Shown: positions 1 to 12,594, counted from the first letter of the stretch. The stretch: 64,000 nt of DNA from Hysterium pulicare CBS 123377 (GCA_000467715.1 AJFK01000792.1:1-64000), one strand, 5' to 3'. A program made the numbers and translations. The notes: generated by a model from the sequence alone, not told the origin.

Positions 1-2179
1 TTCCTGCAGGCTCTTCGAAATCCTGCAGATTATCAATGGTAAGTGAACCTGGAACCGCGGATTACATACAAAATGTGTCACATAAGGTCTCCATCAGCTT
101 CTAAAGGAAACGCCAACATTTCATAAGGAGGAGCAGTAGAGAGAAAGATGCTCGTGTCACAACCGGAGCATTAATATACTCTGAGCTCTCCACTTGTCCA
201 GAATTAGATTCTGTGCATGAAATTCTGCCTTTACATGAAAACGTTTCATGCCCATGTTTCATCACTAGCGCAACAGCCACAGACTCTGTGGCTAATACCA
301 TATTCAGTGCACCCACGAAACTATTATTAGGATGTCATTGGAAATTGGATCGCGCTGAGAATAAGCAGACCCAACAGTGAATGCTGACTGGATTACTTCG
401 AACCGATATCAACAGCCTATGAGACATTATCAAGCTCAAAAGCAGCTGTATGCTTATCCTTTAGCCGCCGCCAAGTTATGTCAGCGAACTACCACTGCGC
501 AGCTAAGATTGAATGATCCAGCCACGATGGAGTTCCGTAAGCACATACCTATCCGATGCATCAATCGCTCAGGTTTTCCGTTGCTGGCGAAGGCAGATTT
601 CGCGAAATGTGAGATGGGGACTATTCTACCGCCGAGGCAGATATATACCGTGGGGCTTTGCAACATTGCCGCAGGAGCAAGGAAAGAAACATGAAAGACT
701 GCTATGTACAAGAAACGTATCTCTTCCTCAGGAATGAAGGTAGATGTCGACGAGCGCAACAATGGCCAGCGATATTACCACGATCACGGCATCGGAAGGC
801 TATTTGAGACCGGCATCGGCTTCCATTGACGTGTGACGCATTACACGGCAGCAAGGGCTCTGTTGCACCAGACGCGGCAGGGCTGAAAGACTCTTATTTA
901 AGACAAGGTCTACAATTATTGCTGTGCATGAGGTTGCTATTGTCGGACCCCGAGAAGTATGACAAAATGCACGCAAGGGGTTGTATATGGATTTGGTCGC
1001 TGTTTTCCTCTTGAGAAAGGAGGTTGCGAGCATATTGTGGCCTGCGGCATGGAGGTTGCTTCTCCGTCATTCGGGGGGATATATCGGTGGATTGGAGGAT
1101 ATGACAGTCCTTCCAGGAAACAAGGACTGGACGGCAATCTATTTGTTTGGCCCGGTCTCTCCTTGCATGAGCCTTTTGCAGGGAGACTGTGGCTGCTCGA
1201 GTTTCTTTGCTGGACGATAAGCAACATGGTATTCTATGAAGATTCTAGCGCGCCATGAGGGAGTCGAAAAAGGCATAAACCGACGCTTGTGTATACCTAT
1301 CAGAAGTCCGGAGAGGACAGCATAGCCACTGCACATCGACTTTGCAGGCCATCGTCCCTCGCTCCCCGCGTATTTCACAGTGAGGCTGAGTCGACATGCC
1401 GGCAGCGGTTGTGTCGCAAATCTGCAAATCTGCCTCGAGTCACACTAAGCTGTCGAGAGTCTCGTCATAGCTTAACAACGGCCCTTGATCACCTCACAGT
1501 CCCGCAGCCATCGAAGCTCTTCTGTTAGAGGCGAAAGTGGGAGAGCACATACCAAGCCTTTCTGCATCACATCGTCCGTCTTGGCCCTTAGCGCTTCACG
1601 CTCTGGCGGGAGTCAGCCTTGACCGGTGCCTCGAGAACGTCTGGTGCTGCGGCTTGAGCACAGCAAAACATACCTCCTCCCTCTCCTCTCCTCAGGACAC
1701 CAGTTTGAGACTTGCATACCAGAACTCTCGAAACCTTCTTGCGGAATCGCATCGTGGTACTTTCCGGTCGGCCTGTTCCTGGATCGGTGGCTTCGCAGTG
1801 CCGATTAGCCTCTCGCAAAATCCATCCCTGCGCAAGGCGTACACTGCGCCGACGTACGTTCTTCAACGCATCGTCCTTTTGTTGGAGCAGGCGTCTTTGC
1901 ACTTCGACTTATCTCCGCCTTCAAGTCCCCTTGCAACCCCTCTGTTTACTGCTGTTTGCACGTCGCCGTTTTGTTTCCTTACCCCCTCAATCTTGCCGTC
2001 CCCTCAGGCCTTTAGGCAGCATTCTATGGCCCGATAAGTGGCAGGATTCGGTCACGTTGCCGCCAATTAACCACATATTTCGACACCAATACCCAATTAA
2101 GTTTCAATTATTGCATCCCGAGCCGCTGAACTCCTACATCTTCTAAGTCTTTGCTTTTACCCAGGCCTGGGTTTGACCA
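1..2179. other. Non-coding region upstream of the first C2H2 gene
   Basis: I see no gene with recognisable protein content here. The open frames, the longest at about 1537-2037, are short, overlap each other on both strands and have no domain-like composition. The last 600 bases are pyrimidine-rich, as is common in promoters and leaders of fungal regulatory genes, so part of this is probably the 5' UTR and promoter of the gene starting at 2180. The left part may belong to a gene outside the window. Confidence 0.5.
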
Positions 2180-5100
2180 ATGATGCCCGCCGTGGACTCG
2201 CGGTCGCCCGTTTACAACAGCAACAATCAGAGACATCAACACCCACCCCACGATGAATCAGTCAATGGGTATCTATCCTCTTCACCCGCTGGGAACCCGT
2301 TCATTCCAGATGCTCAGTCTGGGTTGGCGTACTCAGCAGAACCGTCAATGATAGACTATAGCATGACGGGGCTTCCCCTCACCAGCACAAACCCGGAATC
2401 TGTCTTCACCCCAAATACTGGCTCATCTTACGATTCATTGCATCCCGATATGATTAATCAGGGGTATTCTCGACAACACAACCCGTATCTACAGCAACAG
2501 GCTCATGGACTACCGACTGGATCATCTACTGGCCACAGTCTCTCACCGTCCGTACACTCCATGAACGACCATGTCAGCCCAGAAGGATACGTCAGCGATT
2601 CTATATATCACGATTACAGTCAATACACCACACCAAGTTTCGGTGATCAATTGCTGGAAGACCAGCTGGGTACCATCCTAACCCTCGACGAAAACATGGA
2701 TCCTAGTGCTTTCAATGGTTCCTATTCTAGTGGTACTGCCATGCCACTTGGCGTCAACAATAACGCAGTTCCAGCTTTCACGCATACGCACGCCTCGATA
2801 CCATCAACAGCTCGCTCGGACTCGCAACTACTGTCACCTTGCTTGACCAACAACTCAAGCCCCATCCTTGGAGATGAAAACTCCCAGAACCTGAGCGCGT
2901 CCGGCATTCGACTCACTGGGAATGAGTTTGCCCCACCGTCATCAGCCTCTCCGGGAGGGTCGGTGCGCGGAGCTCGATCAACTCCCAAAAAGCAACAACA
3001 TAGCCCGGCACTTACTGGCAGCCCTGGTGGGGTAGCACTTGCTAACCCGCAGCCTCGGGCATCACATCTGGCAAGCCCTATTGTCCGAGTAGAGAATTTC
3101 AGTCGAGGCGAATCACCTGCGCGATCTGACCTTAGCCAAGCGCTCAGTAAACGGAGCCATGGTAGTCGCACTCATCTGTCTCCATTCCCTGCTGATGAAT
3201 CATCTGACGAGGAAGACGTGGACGAAAAGCCATTGACAGCGAAGACTGTTCATGTAGCCGAAAGGAATGAGGATGGCTCATGGATGACCAACAATGCCTC
3301 TGGACAAGCAGGGCTGAATCCTAACGATCGGGAGGCTTTGATGAATGCATTTGTTCCAAGTATCGAAGAGATAGCAGAGAAGAGACATGTTGCAGAGAAA
3401 AATGCCGAAGTCGAAGATTGGCTCACAAAAAGTGAAGTTGGGAGCGATGCCGGAGATGCGGAGGTGTCCACATCGACAGCTCGTAGAAAGACGAAACCCA
3501 CCGGCCGACGAAGAGCGAAAAGTCACAATGATGCTAACGTTCATCAGACTCTGGGCTCCACTCTTGGCCTTGGAGTTCAAACACAATTTGATGACAGCCG
3601 CATCCCGGGACCTGGGATCTATATCGACGAGAGGAGTGAGTATGATGATGAAGAGGAGGAGGATGGTTATGAATATGAGGAAGATGCTGACCAACCGGAA
3701 TCTCCTCCGGCGAAAATTAATGTTGGTGCTGACCACGATTCTTCTTATTTCCCACCAATGCTAGAAACAACTGCGCCTACGAAGACAGGCGTTATCACTC
3801 GACCGTGGAACGACGTACCGTTTGATCAAGAAGCGACCTCCGCTCAGTATCAACCTCCTACCTCCAACGCTGCGATGATGCGATTCCGTCAGAGGGCTAA
3901 GGACATCGAGTCGGCCTCTTTGACGGCTACTATAGGATCACGTCGCATGAGTGAATCAGACTTGGGCAGTATTCGCGCTGCGCCCGGTATCTCGAAACTG
4001 ATCGAACCAGACCCAAATAAAGTGAAGATGAAAGAGAACAGGCAAAGGCGCCCAAGCTTTCTGGAGAACATACTTCCCAAACGAGCGAACAGTAACAACG
4101 TACTAAAGCGAAAAGGGACCCAGTTGGCGCCACAACAGCAGACTCCAGACGTATTACCAGAGAAGCCCAAAGAACCGTTCTTGGAGAAGCCTAAGAGGAT
4201 TGGAAGCTGGGGCCGACCTAAGTCTCCAAGACTTGACACTAGTGTCGCAAATACTCACACAAGAGATGTTGGTCCTCCTAGTTCTACAAACTTATCAGCC
4301 ACATCTGGTCCGTGGGCACATGCCAAGAATGCCATCCGGCGGAGTAGGAGTCGGAGTGATTTGGGCAAGTCTCCGGGCCTTGCTGAGCTAATGACCCAAC
4401 ATGGAGGGCCACCAATGCCAATGCTAGCATCGCCACTTGCCGAGACCGAAGCCACTAAACACTCACCTATCCCAAGTCCTGGTGAGGACGATGACAATGC
4501 CGATGAAGATGTGATGGCTCAAGAGGCTGTGATTATGGACCTCAAAGTCCGCTCCGACCCAATCATCCCCACTCACGAAGGCTTCAAGACCCATGCGAGG
4601 CAGCTTAATCCTCGCCTAGTGGACTACATGGTCGAAAGAATCACGCAGGAGCAGCTTCGGCGTTATAAAAGACTACTTGAGTTCAAAGTCAAGCATTTGA
4701 ATGCAGTCAAGAACCGAAATTGCGCATCGACTAAGTTCTGCACCGCTCTAGGCGGGGAGCCTAAACAGCTACCACCACGCGCAGGAAACAAAGATGCGGA
4801 GGCGCCATTCATCGGATTTCAAATTACTGCCCCTGGATCGTCCGATGACGATGCCGAAGCTCCCCCAGAGGGCACTGTGGTCTCTGCCCAATTTCCAGCT
4901 GGCGTACCTCTACCTCCCGTAAAACGTCTGCCTGCAGAATTCGAGTGTCCGCTATGCTTCAAGGTCAAGAAGTTCTATAAGCCATCGGACTGGACCAAAC
5001 ATGTACACGAAGATGTCCAGCCATTCACTTGCACCTTCGCAACCTGCGGAGAACCAAAGTCCTTCAAACGGAAGGCTGACTGGGTCCGGCACGAAAATGA

Positions 5101-6184
5101 ACGACACCGACAGTTGGAGAATTGGACATGCTGTATTGGCGACTGTAATCATACATGCTATCGCAAAGACAACTTTGTCCAGCATTTAGTCCGAGAACAT
5201 AAGATTGCCGAACCGCGAGCCCGCACTGGTAGAGCAGGAAATAACTCTAGGGATGTATCTGCGAACCCAGAAACAGCTCCAGCATGGCCTGGCAGATTCC
5301 CTGGCATAAATCAACCCTCGAAAGAGGGTCCTGATGACATTTGGGCCTTGGTCGAGAGATGTCGTCGCGATACGACAAAACAGCCAAAGGAGGAAGCTTG
5401 CCGCTTTTGCGGTAACATCTGCAATAGTTGGAAGAAGTTAACTGTTCATCTCGCGAAACACATGGAGCAAATCAGCATGCCAATCTTACCTCTAGTGGAC
5501 CAAAAGCAAATGAATGCAGATACCATTATCAGCCCTGTGGTCGAGATCCCGGAGCACTCCCGCAATCAACCCTTAACGCCAATCAAGTCGCCCAACGACA
5601 ACCCATCACGATACAATCCAGGTTCGGCCAACCCGTCACTTGCATCGGGACTTAATCAGACGTACTCCCAATTCTCGTCCGATGTCACCTCTGGTCTTAC
5701 TTCTCAGGTGATGCATACCTATCCTCCGCTGCAATTCATGAATTACGGCAACCATCAGCCTGTCCAGAACAGTAATTTCTCAAATTTTGCTCCGGATGCA
5801 ACAGCAGGTTACGGTGGTAATTCTTATCCCGGATTACAAGAAGCGAAACCACGCGGCCGCTATGTTGATGGCCTTCAAATACCTAGTCAACCCTATCGCA
5901 ATGGCAACATACAGAATGGGCCCAATCGATTTCCTATTACTCCAGTGTCAGCAATTGGGCAGCAGCAGCAGATATTTTCTTCTCCTGTTGAATCAGCATC
6001 ATATTCGAATGATAATTACAACTCGGCGTACTTTACCCAAGAGCCGCAAAGCATATCTAGTGGAGGTGGTGGCTCGCATTTGGGATACGACCAAGGGAAT
6101 GGGGTGCCATACCAGTCCCCAGACTATCAGCAGATGCCCTCGTATATGCCGCAGCAACAGCAGAGCTATCAGTATCAAGGCTAA
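2180..6184 (+). CDS. Large C2H2 zinc-finger protein (1,334 aa)
   Basis: A single open frame starting with two consecutive ATG codons. The first ~900 residues are low-complexity, rich in Ser, Pro, Gln and Asn, with an acidic patch near residues 485-505 (Asp/Glu run) and basic stretches around 620-650 (ENRQRRPSF, KRANSNNVLKRK). Zinc fingers lie at about 920-1008: ECPLC with later His pairs, CTFATC followed by WVRHENERH, and CCIGDC followed by FVQHLVREH. A further CRFCG...HLAKH finger lies near 1073-1100. The C-terminal ~200 residues are Gln/Asn/Tyr-rich and end in a polyglutamine-like tail. This architecture is typical of Pezizomycotina C2H2 regulators, so a nuclear DNA-binding role is inferred, not shown. 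Its finger style resembles the next gene and the one at 53.8-56.3 kb. I do not recognise a named orthologue. No intron is needed. Confidence 0.85.
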   Translation: MMPAVDSRSPVYNSNNQRHQHPPHDESVNGYLSSSPAGNPFIPDAQSGLAYSAEPSMIDYSMTGLPLTSTNPESVFTPNTGSSYDSLHPDMINQGYSRQHNPYLQQQAHGLPTGSSTGHSLSPSVHSMNDHVSPEGYVSDSIYHDYSQYTTPSFGDQLLEDQLGTILTLDENMDPSAFNGSYSSGTAMPLGVNNNAVPAFTHTHASIPSTARSDSQLLSPCLTNNSSPILGDENSQNLSASGIRLTGNEFAPPSSASPGGSVRGARSTPKKQQHSPALTGSPGGVALANPQPRASHLASPIVRVENFSRGESPARSDLSQALSKRSHGSRTHLSPFPADESSDEEDVDEKPLTAKTVHVAERNEDGSWMTNNASGQAGLNPNDREALMNAFVPSIEEIAEKRHVAEKNAEVEDWLTKSEVGSDAGDAEVSTSTARRKTKPTGRRRAKSHNDANVHQTLGSTLGLGVQTQFDDSRIPGPGIYIDERSEYDDEEEEDGYEYEEDADQPESPPAKINVGADHDSSYFPPMLETTAPTKTGVITRPWNDVPFDQEATSAQYQPPTSNAAMMRFRQRAKDIESASLTATIGSRRMSESDLGSIRAAPGISKLIEPDPNKVKMKENRQRRPSFLENILPKRANSNNVLKRKGTQLAPQQQTPDVLPEKPKEPFLEKPKRIGSWGRPKSPRLDTSVANTHTRDVGPPSSTNLSATSGPWAHAKNAIRRSRSRSDLGKSPGLAELMTQHGGPPMPMLASPLAETEATKHSPIPSPGEDDDNADEDVMAQEAVIMDLKVRSDPIIPTHEGFKTHARQLNPRLVDYMVERITQEQLRRYKRLLEFKVKHLNAVKNRNCASTKFCTALGGEPKQLPPRAGNKDAEAPFIGFQITAPGSSDDDAEAPPEGTVVSAQFPAGVPLPPVKRLPAEFECPLCFKVKKFYKPSDWTKHVHEDVQPFTCTFATCGEPKSFKRKADWVRHENERHRQLENWTCCIGDCNHTCYRKDNFVQHLVREHKIAEPRARTGRAGNNSRDVSANPETAPAWPGRFPGINQPSKEGPDDIWALVERCRRDTTKQPKEEACRFCGNICNSWKKLTVHLAKHMEQISMPILPLVDQKQMNADTIISPVVEIPEHSRNQPLTPIKSPNDNPSRYNPGSANPSLASGLNQTYSQFSSDVTSGLTSQVMHTYPPLQFMNYGNHQPVQNSNFSNFAPDATAGYGGNSYPGLQEAKPRGRYVDGLQIPSQPYRNGNIQNGPNRFPITPVSAIGQQQQIFSSPVESASYSNDNYNSAYFTQEPQSISSGGGGSHLGYDQGNGVPYQSPDYQQMPSYMPQQQQSYQYQG

Positions 6185-7520
6185 TGAGATTACGATTAAT
6201 GTAGGGGTGAAATCTTTGGATATAGGGTTTGGATTGTTGTTGGAGAATGGAGTTTCTTATTTTGCTTTTGCAGTGATACATTTATGATGATTTTACTTTC
6301 ATGTTCTCGTTCGATATCCCTAACGCTATGTACCAAGATAGACGTGCACGTTTGGCTACAGATTGTCGCAGTTTGATATTAGTTTTGATTAAATCCCAGG
6401 CGTTTCCTTTACCTCTCATCATTGATGACTTTTGAGTGGTCGTACGGAGATTTGGGGGCTGGCTTAGAGCTGTGCATAGCGAGAACGTATTTTCATCAAT
6501 ACAATATTGACCATCAAAGTCCGGCTTGATTGCTTGCAGCGATGAGCCGTGGAGGCCTCGGGCCTGGGGCATCAAGACGATTGAGAAAGCCATCGTAGAC
6601 TCTGATTGGTGTCTCTGGCTATGCAAGCAGACGGCCTGTGGGAGATTCCCAATTGGATAAGGGAATCCAAGACGATCTTCGCATAGTTCAATCAGCCTAC
6701 ATACATGGTTGGATTGATCGAGGCAGAATCTGATCGCCCGGTTTGCGACCGTTATCAGGCGTGTGAAGTCGGCGTGAAACCCCGAGTGCAGGGGAGGCAT
6801 TTGGCGAGCAAGCGCCGGTGTCCAGCAAGCCACGTAAATGAAGCAGCATGGTTGTGCAGAAGATGATCGGGTGACGTCGCACGCTGTTAAAGGGCTGCTG
6901 TTTGGACGCAGACGATGGTGTGGGAGTTATGCTCAGCCACGCCATGTTGCGGTCTTAGCGCAGAAAGCGTCGAGGAGTTGAGCAGGCAGCAACAAGGCAA
7001 ACCCGTTGCCTGCTCTCACGCCGGCGACGAGGCCGCCCTTTATCCCTCATGTCCCTCGGCCATGCGCGGAACGGACTAGGGAGCCTCACTCCGCGCCGCT
7101 GCACATGGCTCTGGACCAGTACTGGCCCACCCTTCCCAATCCTACACCGGCCGCACATCGTCCTCCATCTGCTGTGGAACCGATATCCACGCTGCCCGTC
7201 GACATCGCACGCTTCGCCTGTCAGCGTCGAAGCGGTGAGGGCGCCAGAGTACTAATGCAAGGAGGTTGACGCATTTTGCAATCCCTCTGCTCCCACTGCC
7301 TCCTCAGGCGCACTATCAGGCACAAGGCTGCAGGCTATCGCTTTGGTAGGCTCGACCGTTTGTTTCATCTGCTCTCGTCGCTATCGTATCGTCTTGTCAC
7401 CGCTCACCTGACAGCGGTGTTATCGTCAACTCATCGAGGCTGTGACGGTGGAGACTGGGATTGTTGAATCGTCGATGATTACGCGCATATCGCTAATCTT
7501 TCTACAGACACATCTGGGCT
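6185..7520. other. Intergenic region between two C2H2 genes
   Basis: It holds the 3' end of the upstream gene and the promoter and leader of the gene starting at 7521. Open frames on both strands, the longest on the minus strand at 6282-6833, have no recognisable domain. No RNA gene or repeat was seen. Confidence 0.5.
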
Positions 7521-10485
7521 ATGTCGCGACAAGACTTCGGTCAGTTCGATTTCAACGGGCCTGTAGGTATAATAATTCAATCAATCGGCGGCAAAGAAGT
7601 GACGAAACTAGTACTCCAATGCCTCGGATTTTGGCTCTGGTGGCAATCTACTTTCAACATGGTCACAGCCAAACCCAAGAACGCCTGTGCCAAGACCAGC
7701 ATCAGCATCTCATTCCTTTCAAAATAGGCCATCCGTCTCAGTTGCCAGGCGCGGGAGTTTTCTACATGTTAACCTGTCTAATCCTACCCAACGTCGCAAT
7801 GAGATTGATCCAGATCTCGAGTTTGCTCCTGCTTCTCAGTCAACGTCTTCTCGTTCCTTAGATCCCTTTACCGCTTCCAATCCGCTCCTCCGTTTCTACC
7901 AGGATGACTCTCCATGGACCCCAGAAAAAATCTCCCTTGGGAATACCGTAGCTCCCGTTAGATCCAGAAACGTTTCTCATCCTGGCCCAAATCTGGACAT
8001 CAGACATTATCGTAATGCCCCTGGATCGGAGATGAGTAATGAGCTGTCCGACTCTGGGTACATGTCTCAACCTAGGACCCAATCTATCATAAGCGTAGAA
8101 CCGGAACAGAGTAATCAAGAGCTTCCAGATATTCCATTTCATATGAGTACTATTAATTTCGCCTCTGGATCAAGTGTTACGACAGACGTGCCTCATTCCG
8201 AGAAAGGTGAGCGAGCAGGACATCCCAACAACAAGGCTACTGGCCACCGGCAATTAAAAGAATGCCCACATTGTGGTGAGGTTGCTAAGTGCCCATCTGA
8301 TTACAAGTACGTCTCAATCTTAGCCTCTGATCCTTGTGTAGATGCCAATCTAAGCATATCGCAGGAAGCACGTGCTCAAGCATGAAAAGCCCTACAAGTG
8401 CGAAGTCAGAGGTTGTCGAAGAGGACCCAAGGGCTTCACCACCATCAACGATCTCAATCGACATAAGAAAAGCGTCCACCGCATAGGTGCTTTGAGTAAG
8501 TCGTACCAATGTGCTTCGGAACATTGCAGAAATAAGGAGAAGATTTGGCCTCGTCTCGATAACTTCAAGCAACATGTACATCGTATGCATAACGATGAAA
8601 ACGAGGCTGAACTCATTCAAAGGTATAGAAAATCTCCAGGAGGCAAAAGCGAGCTGCAATTACTAAGTATCGTAGATCCGTGTATCAGGACAGGACGGAC
8701 ACACGTCCAAATCCCGTTTTATCGGTCGCACCAATGGATACCACACTTGCCGGGATCGGCATGGAGAGGACTCTATCCACTCACGACCTTAATGATGATG
8801 GACCCGGAACTTTGAGTCTCACCCCTGAACAACCATCTCGCAATTGGGAGCCATTCGAGGTCAGTTTGTCGGATTTTTCTGTGACTGGATCCCATCAAGA
8901 AACACGTCGCGAACCATGTGCTCCGAATCCTCGGAAAGCTAACCTGGAGATGCATTCAGCTTTCAGGCCATCTGAACAAGCCCGTTCCACAGGCTTGAGC
9001 CCGAACAATCTTGCTTGGAGTCGTGATTCCGGAAGTCCGAATACAGGTCTGTCTGCTCTTGCCACAGTTGCTTGCAACGCCCCTTCTCAGATGCCCTCAG
9101 AGACCGCCCCGGATAGACTAGCGCACCGCCTTCCTGTATTATCCAGAGCGCCTCAGACTAAAGCTGAGCAACAAAAGCAAGCTCTCCAGACCTTCCTTAG
9201 TGTAATAGTGAAAAACATGGAAAAGAATCCAAATAACGAGTCTGTCGATATTGAATCTGTAGTCTCACAGGCTTTGATCGGAGCGACACGTTCAGATAAG
9301 AAAGACAAAGGCTCTATTTCTAGTAAAAAGCACCACTCCAATCAATCTAGCTCTTCTTCGAGACCAAGGGAACATCAAGAAATCTCTACCGATTCCGGAG
9401 CTCTGGACACCATGACCCGAGCTGAAGCATTGAAAGGACTAGAAGCGCTTTCGAATCTTATCAAGCGAGGGAAAGAGGTGGGTGTTGGGAACCGTACAAA
9501 ACCCATTCACGGAAAAGCCGTGACTTGTAAACAGTGTGGCAAAGATGTTCCCCGCCCATGTGACTTGAAGTAAGTAAATTTCCCTCAATGCACCAGTTTT
9601 GAGGAACTAACAAGTGTCAAGAAAGCACATGAAACGACATACTAGACCCTATGGGTGCACTTTTTCCAAATGCAAAAAGAAGTTCGGGTCTAAGAGTGAC
9701 TGGAAACGACACGAACATACACAACACTTCCAGAATGAAGCTTGGCGGTGTCAGCAATTATCTTCAGAGCAAGTCTGCTGCGCTGAGGTCTTTTACCGAA
9801 AGGAACGATTTCGTGACCACCTTAAGACTACACATGGGATGATGCAGGAGGATCTGATTTTGCACGAGCTCAAAATGCGCCGCATAGGGCCAAATAATCA
9901 AGGGCAATTTTGGTGTGGATTCTGTAAACTCCTGATTCCTCTGCGTAAAAAGAGAGACAAGGCATGGGATGAGCGCTGCGATCACATTGACAACCATTTC
10001 AACAAAGAGGCGTTAAGCATCGAAGAATGGCTCTGTCTCGAAGCGAACAAGCCAAAAGGTGAAGTCATGAAGGAGATGAACAAGGACTACTTCGAAGATG
10101 ACGACGATGCCCTTGCAGATGACATGAGTCAAGATTGCGACATGCCCGACAGTCACTCTTTCTCGCCCGAGCAGTCGCAGCATTCCGATCAAGAATTATC
10201 GCCGCCCTCATCGCAGGAAGAGCCCTCGCCTCCACCCGTCTCGTTCGTTCCAAAGAAGCGTCGGAGGACTAATCATCCCCACGAATCCTCGATGCTAGCA
10301 AAAAACATAGTTTGGCAGTGGTTTTGCGTAAGTCCTGAGATTCGTCATCGTCTAAAACTCAAGCTGACTTTGGAAAGTGTCAATGTAACATGGGGCCATA
10401 TCTTGCGAAGACGAGTGCCCAATGCGTGGATTGTGAACATCAACATTGCGATAAATGTGATCGGAAACTCATTATGGAGGGATGA
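7521..10485 (+). CDS. Six-exon C2H2 protein with two finger clusters and a Cys-rich tail (900 aa)
   Basis: Exons read by splice signals and frame: 7521-7562, 7612-8306, 8365-8622, 8676-9569, 9622-10327 and 10378-10485, with introns of 49-58 bp and consistent phase. Finger cluster 1 (about residues 231-321) starts ECPHCGEVAKCPSDYKKH and has two further fingers ending in NRHKKSVH and QHVHRMH. Cluster 2 (about 613-703) starts TCKQCGKDVPRPCDLKKH and again has two more fingers, so the protein carries two copies of one three-finger layout. Both clusters are interrupted by an intron after the DYK/DLK codons. An acidic, Pro/Ser-rich region and a basic PKKRRR patch follow. The last intron restores a C-terminal Cys/His cluster, WFCCQCNMGPYL...CVDC..HCDKC, which would be lost without splicing. 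A nuclear regulatory role is inferred from the family; the orthologue is not recognised. Confidence 0.85.
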
Positions 10486-11080
10486 CTGATGTACCCTTCT
10501 CCTGATAAGTCACAACGATCCTGGCTGCAAATCTTTGGGCAATGAACAACAAGTCTCCAAGGGTATGTCGCGGAAGCTTTGTCGATAATGGAAATATGTT
10601 ATGGCCTACCTATCATGGATGACGATCTATTTCGATATGTTTTCTGGACGTAAAGAGGTAGACGATGGAGCAAAACGCTTTCTTTCATTTGCAAGCTTGT
10701 TAGTTTTTAGAGTATACCCATGATTTAGAATAGTTCGATCTTTCTTTCCTATTTGCCCTACCTCCCCAATGGGTGTGCTGATCCGTCGGATTCACACTAA
10801 AACCTTTCCTAAGTAGATCTAATAACAGAAAGTTATGCGGGCGATGATTTCGACGTCAACTAGGGGCTAGATACTGCCCTAGAACCGCATTTCGGAGCTT
10901 AAATGGTAGGCTGGAGAACAGTAGTTCTCAAAAACAACGCGCTGACAGTAAAGAGCACTTTGCCCTGGCAATGGAGGGCGATGCTTCTCATCTTAGGGTA
11001 TTGTAAATAGAAGTGCCATTAGAGCTCAAGTATACCCTCTCCCCCACAGCCTCTTCCTCACTGACAAGCTAATTCCGATT
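10486..11080. other. Intergenic region
   Basis: This is the 3' flank of the C2H2 gene and the promoter of the next one. A CT-rich run just before 11080 looks like a fungal promoter or leader element. Nothing else was seen. Confidence 0.45.
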
Positions 11081-12124
11081 ATGGCTCACCAGCGATCCTT
11101 TGCCGCTTTCGATCATTCTTATGATACCGACCAGTCTGGATGCCGCCTTGGCTTCAATTTCGGCCTCGATGGACCTGCCGATTGGTCGCCCCTCGGCTGC
11201 ATTGACAATCAAGACATAGAGCAACTGTTCACTCCTCTAACGCCCTTCTACAAAAACCGTCAGGACCACGTCGAGAACCTTGTTTCTCCCATGGCATGCA
11301 ATAGTTTTGACCAGGGTTTCATGCAACAGACTGCCGTTCATCCAGTGCCCTTCACTGGTTTCGACCTAGGCACCATGCAGCACTATGGGTCACCTCCATT
11401 GCCGTCCAGTGCTTTCATTCCGGCTCTTGAACATCATTCTTCCGTTCCAGCTCCCTTTAATGGTTTCAGTCATGACTTTATCCAACCGGCCATGGCTCCT
11501 CAGTCGCTCACCGGTCTCGATGAAGGCATTACTCATCGACCTGTTCTTCATTCGACGGATTCCAACCTCTTCCCCCACGACTTCCCTCTTGCGGGCTATA
11601 ACACCCCACTTGCACAATATGCAATTCCACCTTCAGGCGATCTCACAGCCTACCAGTCGCCATTTCTGGACGCATCCCGCGTGGGAAAAGCTGGATTTGA
11701 TGAGCCCGCGTGAGAGTTTTTTTTTACACTGATTATTTTCTAGTTCTGTTACCATCGGAAGCATCCCTACCTCTCCCTTATAAGGAAAGAACCTTCATGC
11801 AGCTCTGCAGCATGACACTACCATTGGCCACGACTTCGAGAAACGTCTGTCTTCCTCATTCGTCGACCAGATTTCACCTGGATGCTCCGGGAGATCGACA
11901 AGGCCCTGCAGATTTCCATGCACCTACTCCCCCACCGGCTCTAGGACTTTCAGCCGCATGACGGATGTTCCTCGTCACGTGGCTACGTTCACCGGCAGCG
12001 TGAGGCCTTTTGGTGCCCGGTTCTCGGCTGCCTTAGAGCTGCTGCTGCGAGGAATCGACCTTTCCCTCGCAGTGACAAACGCAATGAACATGTGAGGAAG
12101 GTCCATGGAAGTCATCGAGCTTAA
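11081..12124 (+). pseudogene. Decayed copy of a small two-finger C2H2 gene
   Basis: The first part (11081-11713, 210 aa) is open and starts MAHQRSFAAFDHS. It contains repeats of the form PVPF..FD.G..QQ, as in the neighbouring gene at 12595. A good donor (GTGAGA) stands at about 11711. Downstream, 11910-12124 can be aligned by eye with the finger exon of the neighbour: CTYSPTGSRTFSR corresponds to CTHPSGCTKTFSR, and HRQREAFWCPVLGC to HRQHQAFWCPVNGC. In this copy the second Cys of finger 1 is replaced. A one-base difference near 11990 also places the two fingers in different frames, and no intron could bridge it. Finger 2 keeps its Cys2-His2 residues. The 5' exon may still be expressed as a finger-less protein. 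It most likely arose by tandem duplication. A sequencing error at the frame change is the main alternative. Confidence 0.6.
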
Positions 12125-12594
12125 ACATAGATGGCTTGGAATTTCACCCGTCTCCATTTATTTTCTTTTGGATTTTTCTTAACTCGTGGAAGGGTCAACG
12201 ACTAGAGATGACTTAGGGGGGGAATGACTTATGGATGGATAGAAGGATGAACTTAGCGTGCAATTAAACTTTCTTGCTCATTTGAGGTAGCTTTTACTTA
12301 ACTCTTTTCTTGATGTTTGACTCTTGTTCACCATTGACAAAGTGCCCTCTCAATTCTCAGACATAAAACCTGATGCGTGCTTAGTCATCATAATCAGGAG
12401 TTGTACTCCATGAATTAGGTCTGGTTGTGAGTACGCGCCTCAATGCACCATAAAGCTTGCTGGACATGCTACTTTGAATGTTTGATGTATTTTATTACAC
12501 CGTAATCAAATTCTCACTCACCATGGAAGGCTGCAAAGCTCAAATACATGCCGTCTCCCAGCGCCAATCTCTCACCCAAAAACTCCTCCTCACC
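12125..12594. other. Intergenic region between the tandem copies
   Basis: An AT-richer spacer of about 470 bp between the decayed copy and its neighbour. It presumably holds the promoter of the second copy. No gene or repeat was recognised. Confidence 0.4.

Noticed and set aside
6282-6833. 183-codon open frame on the minus strand
   Set aside because: No domain-like composition, and it overlaps the 3' UTR and promoter of flanking genes. It looks like a chance frame.
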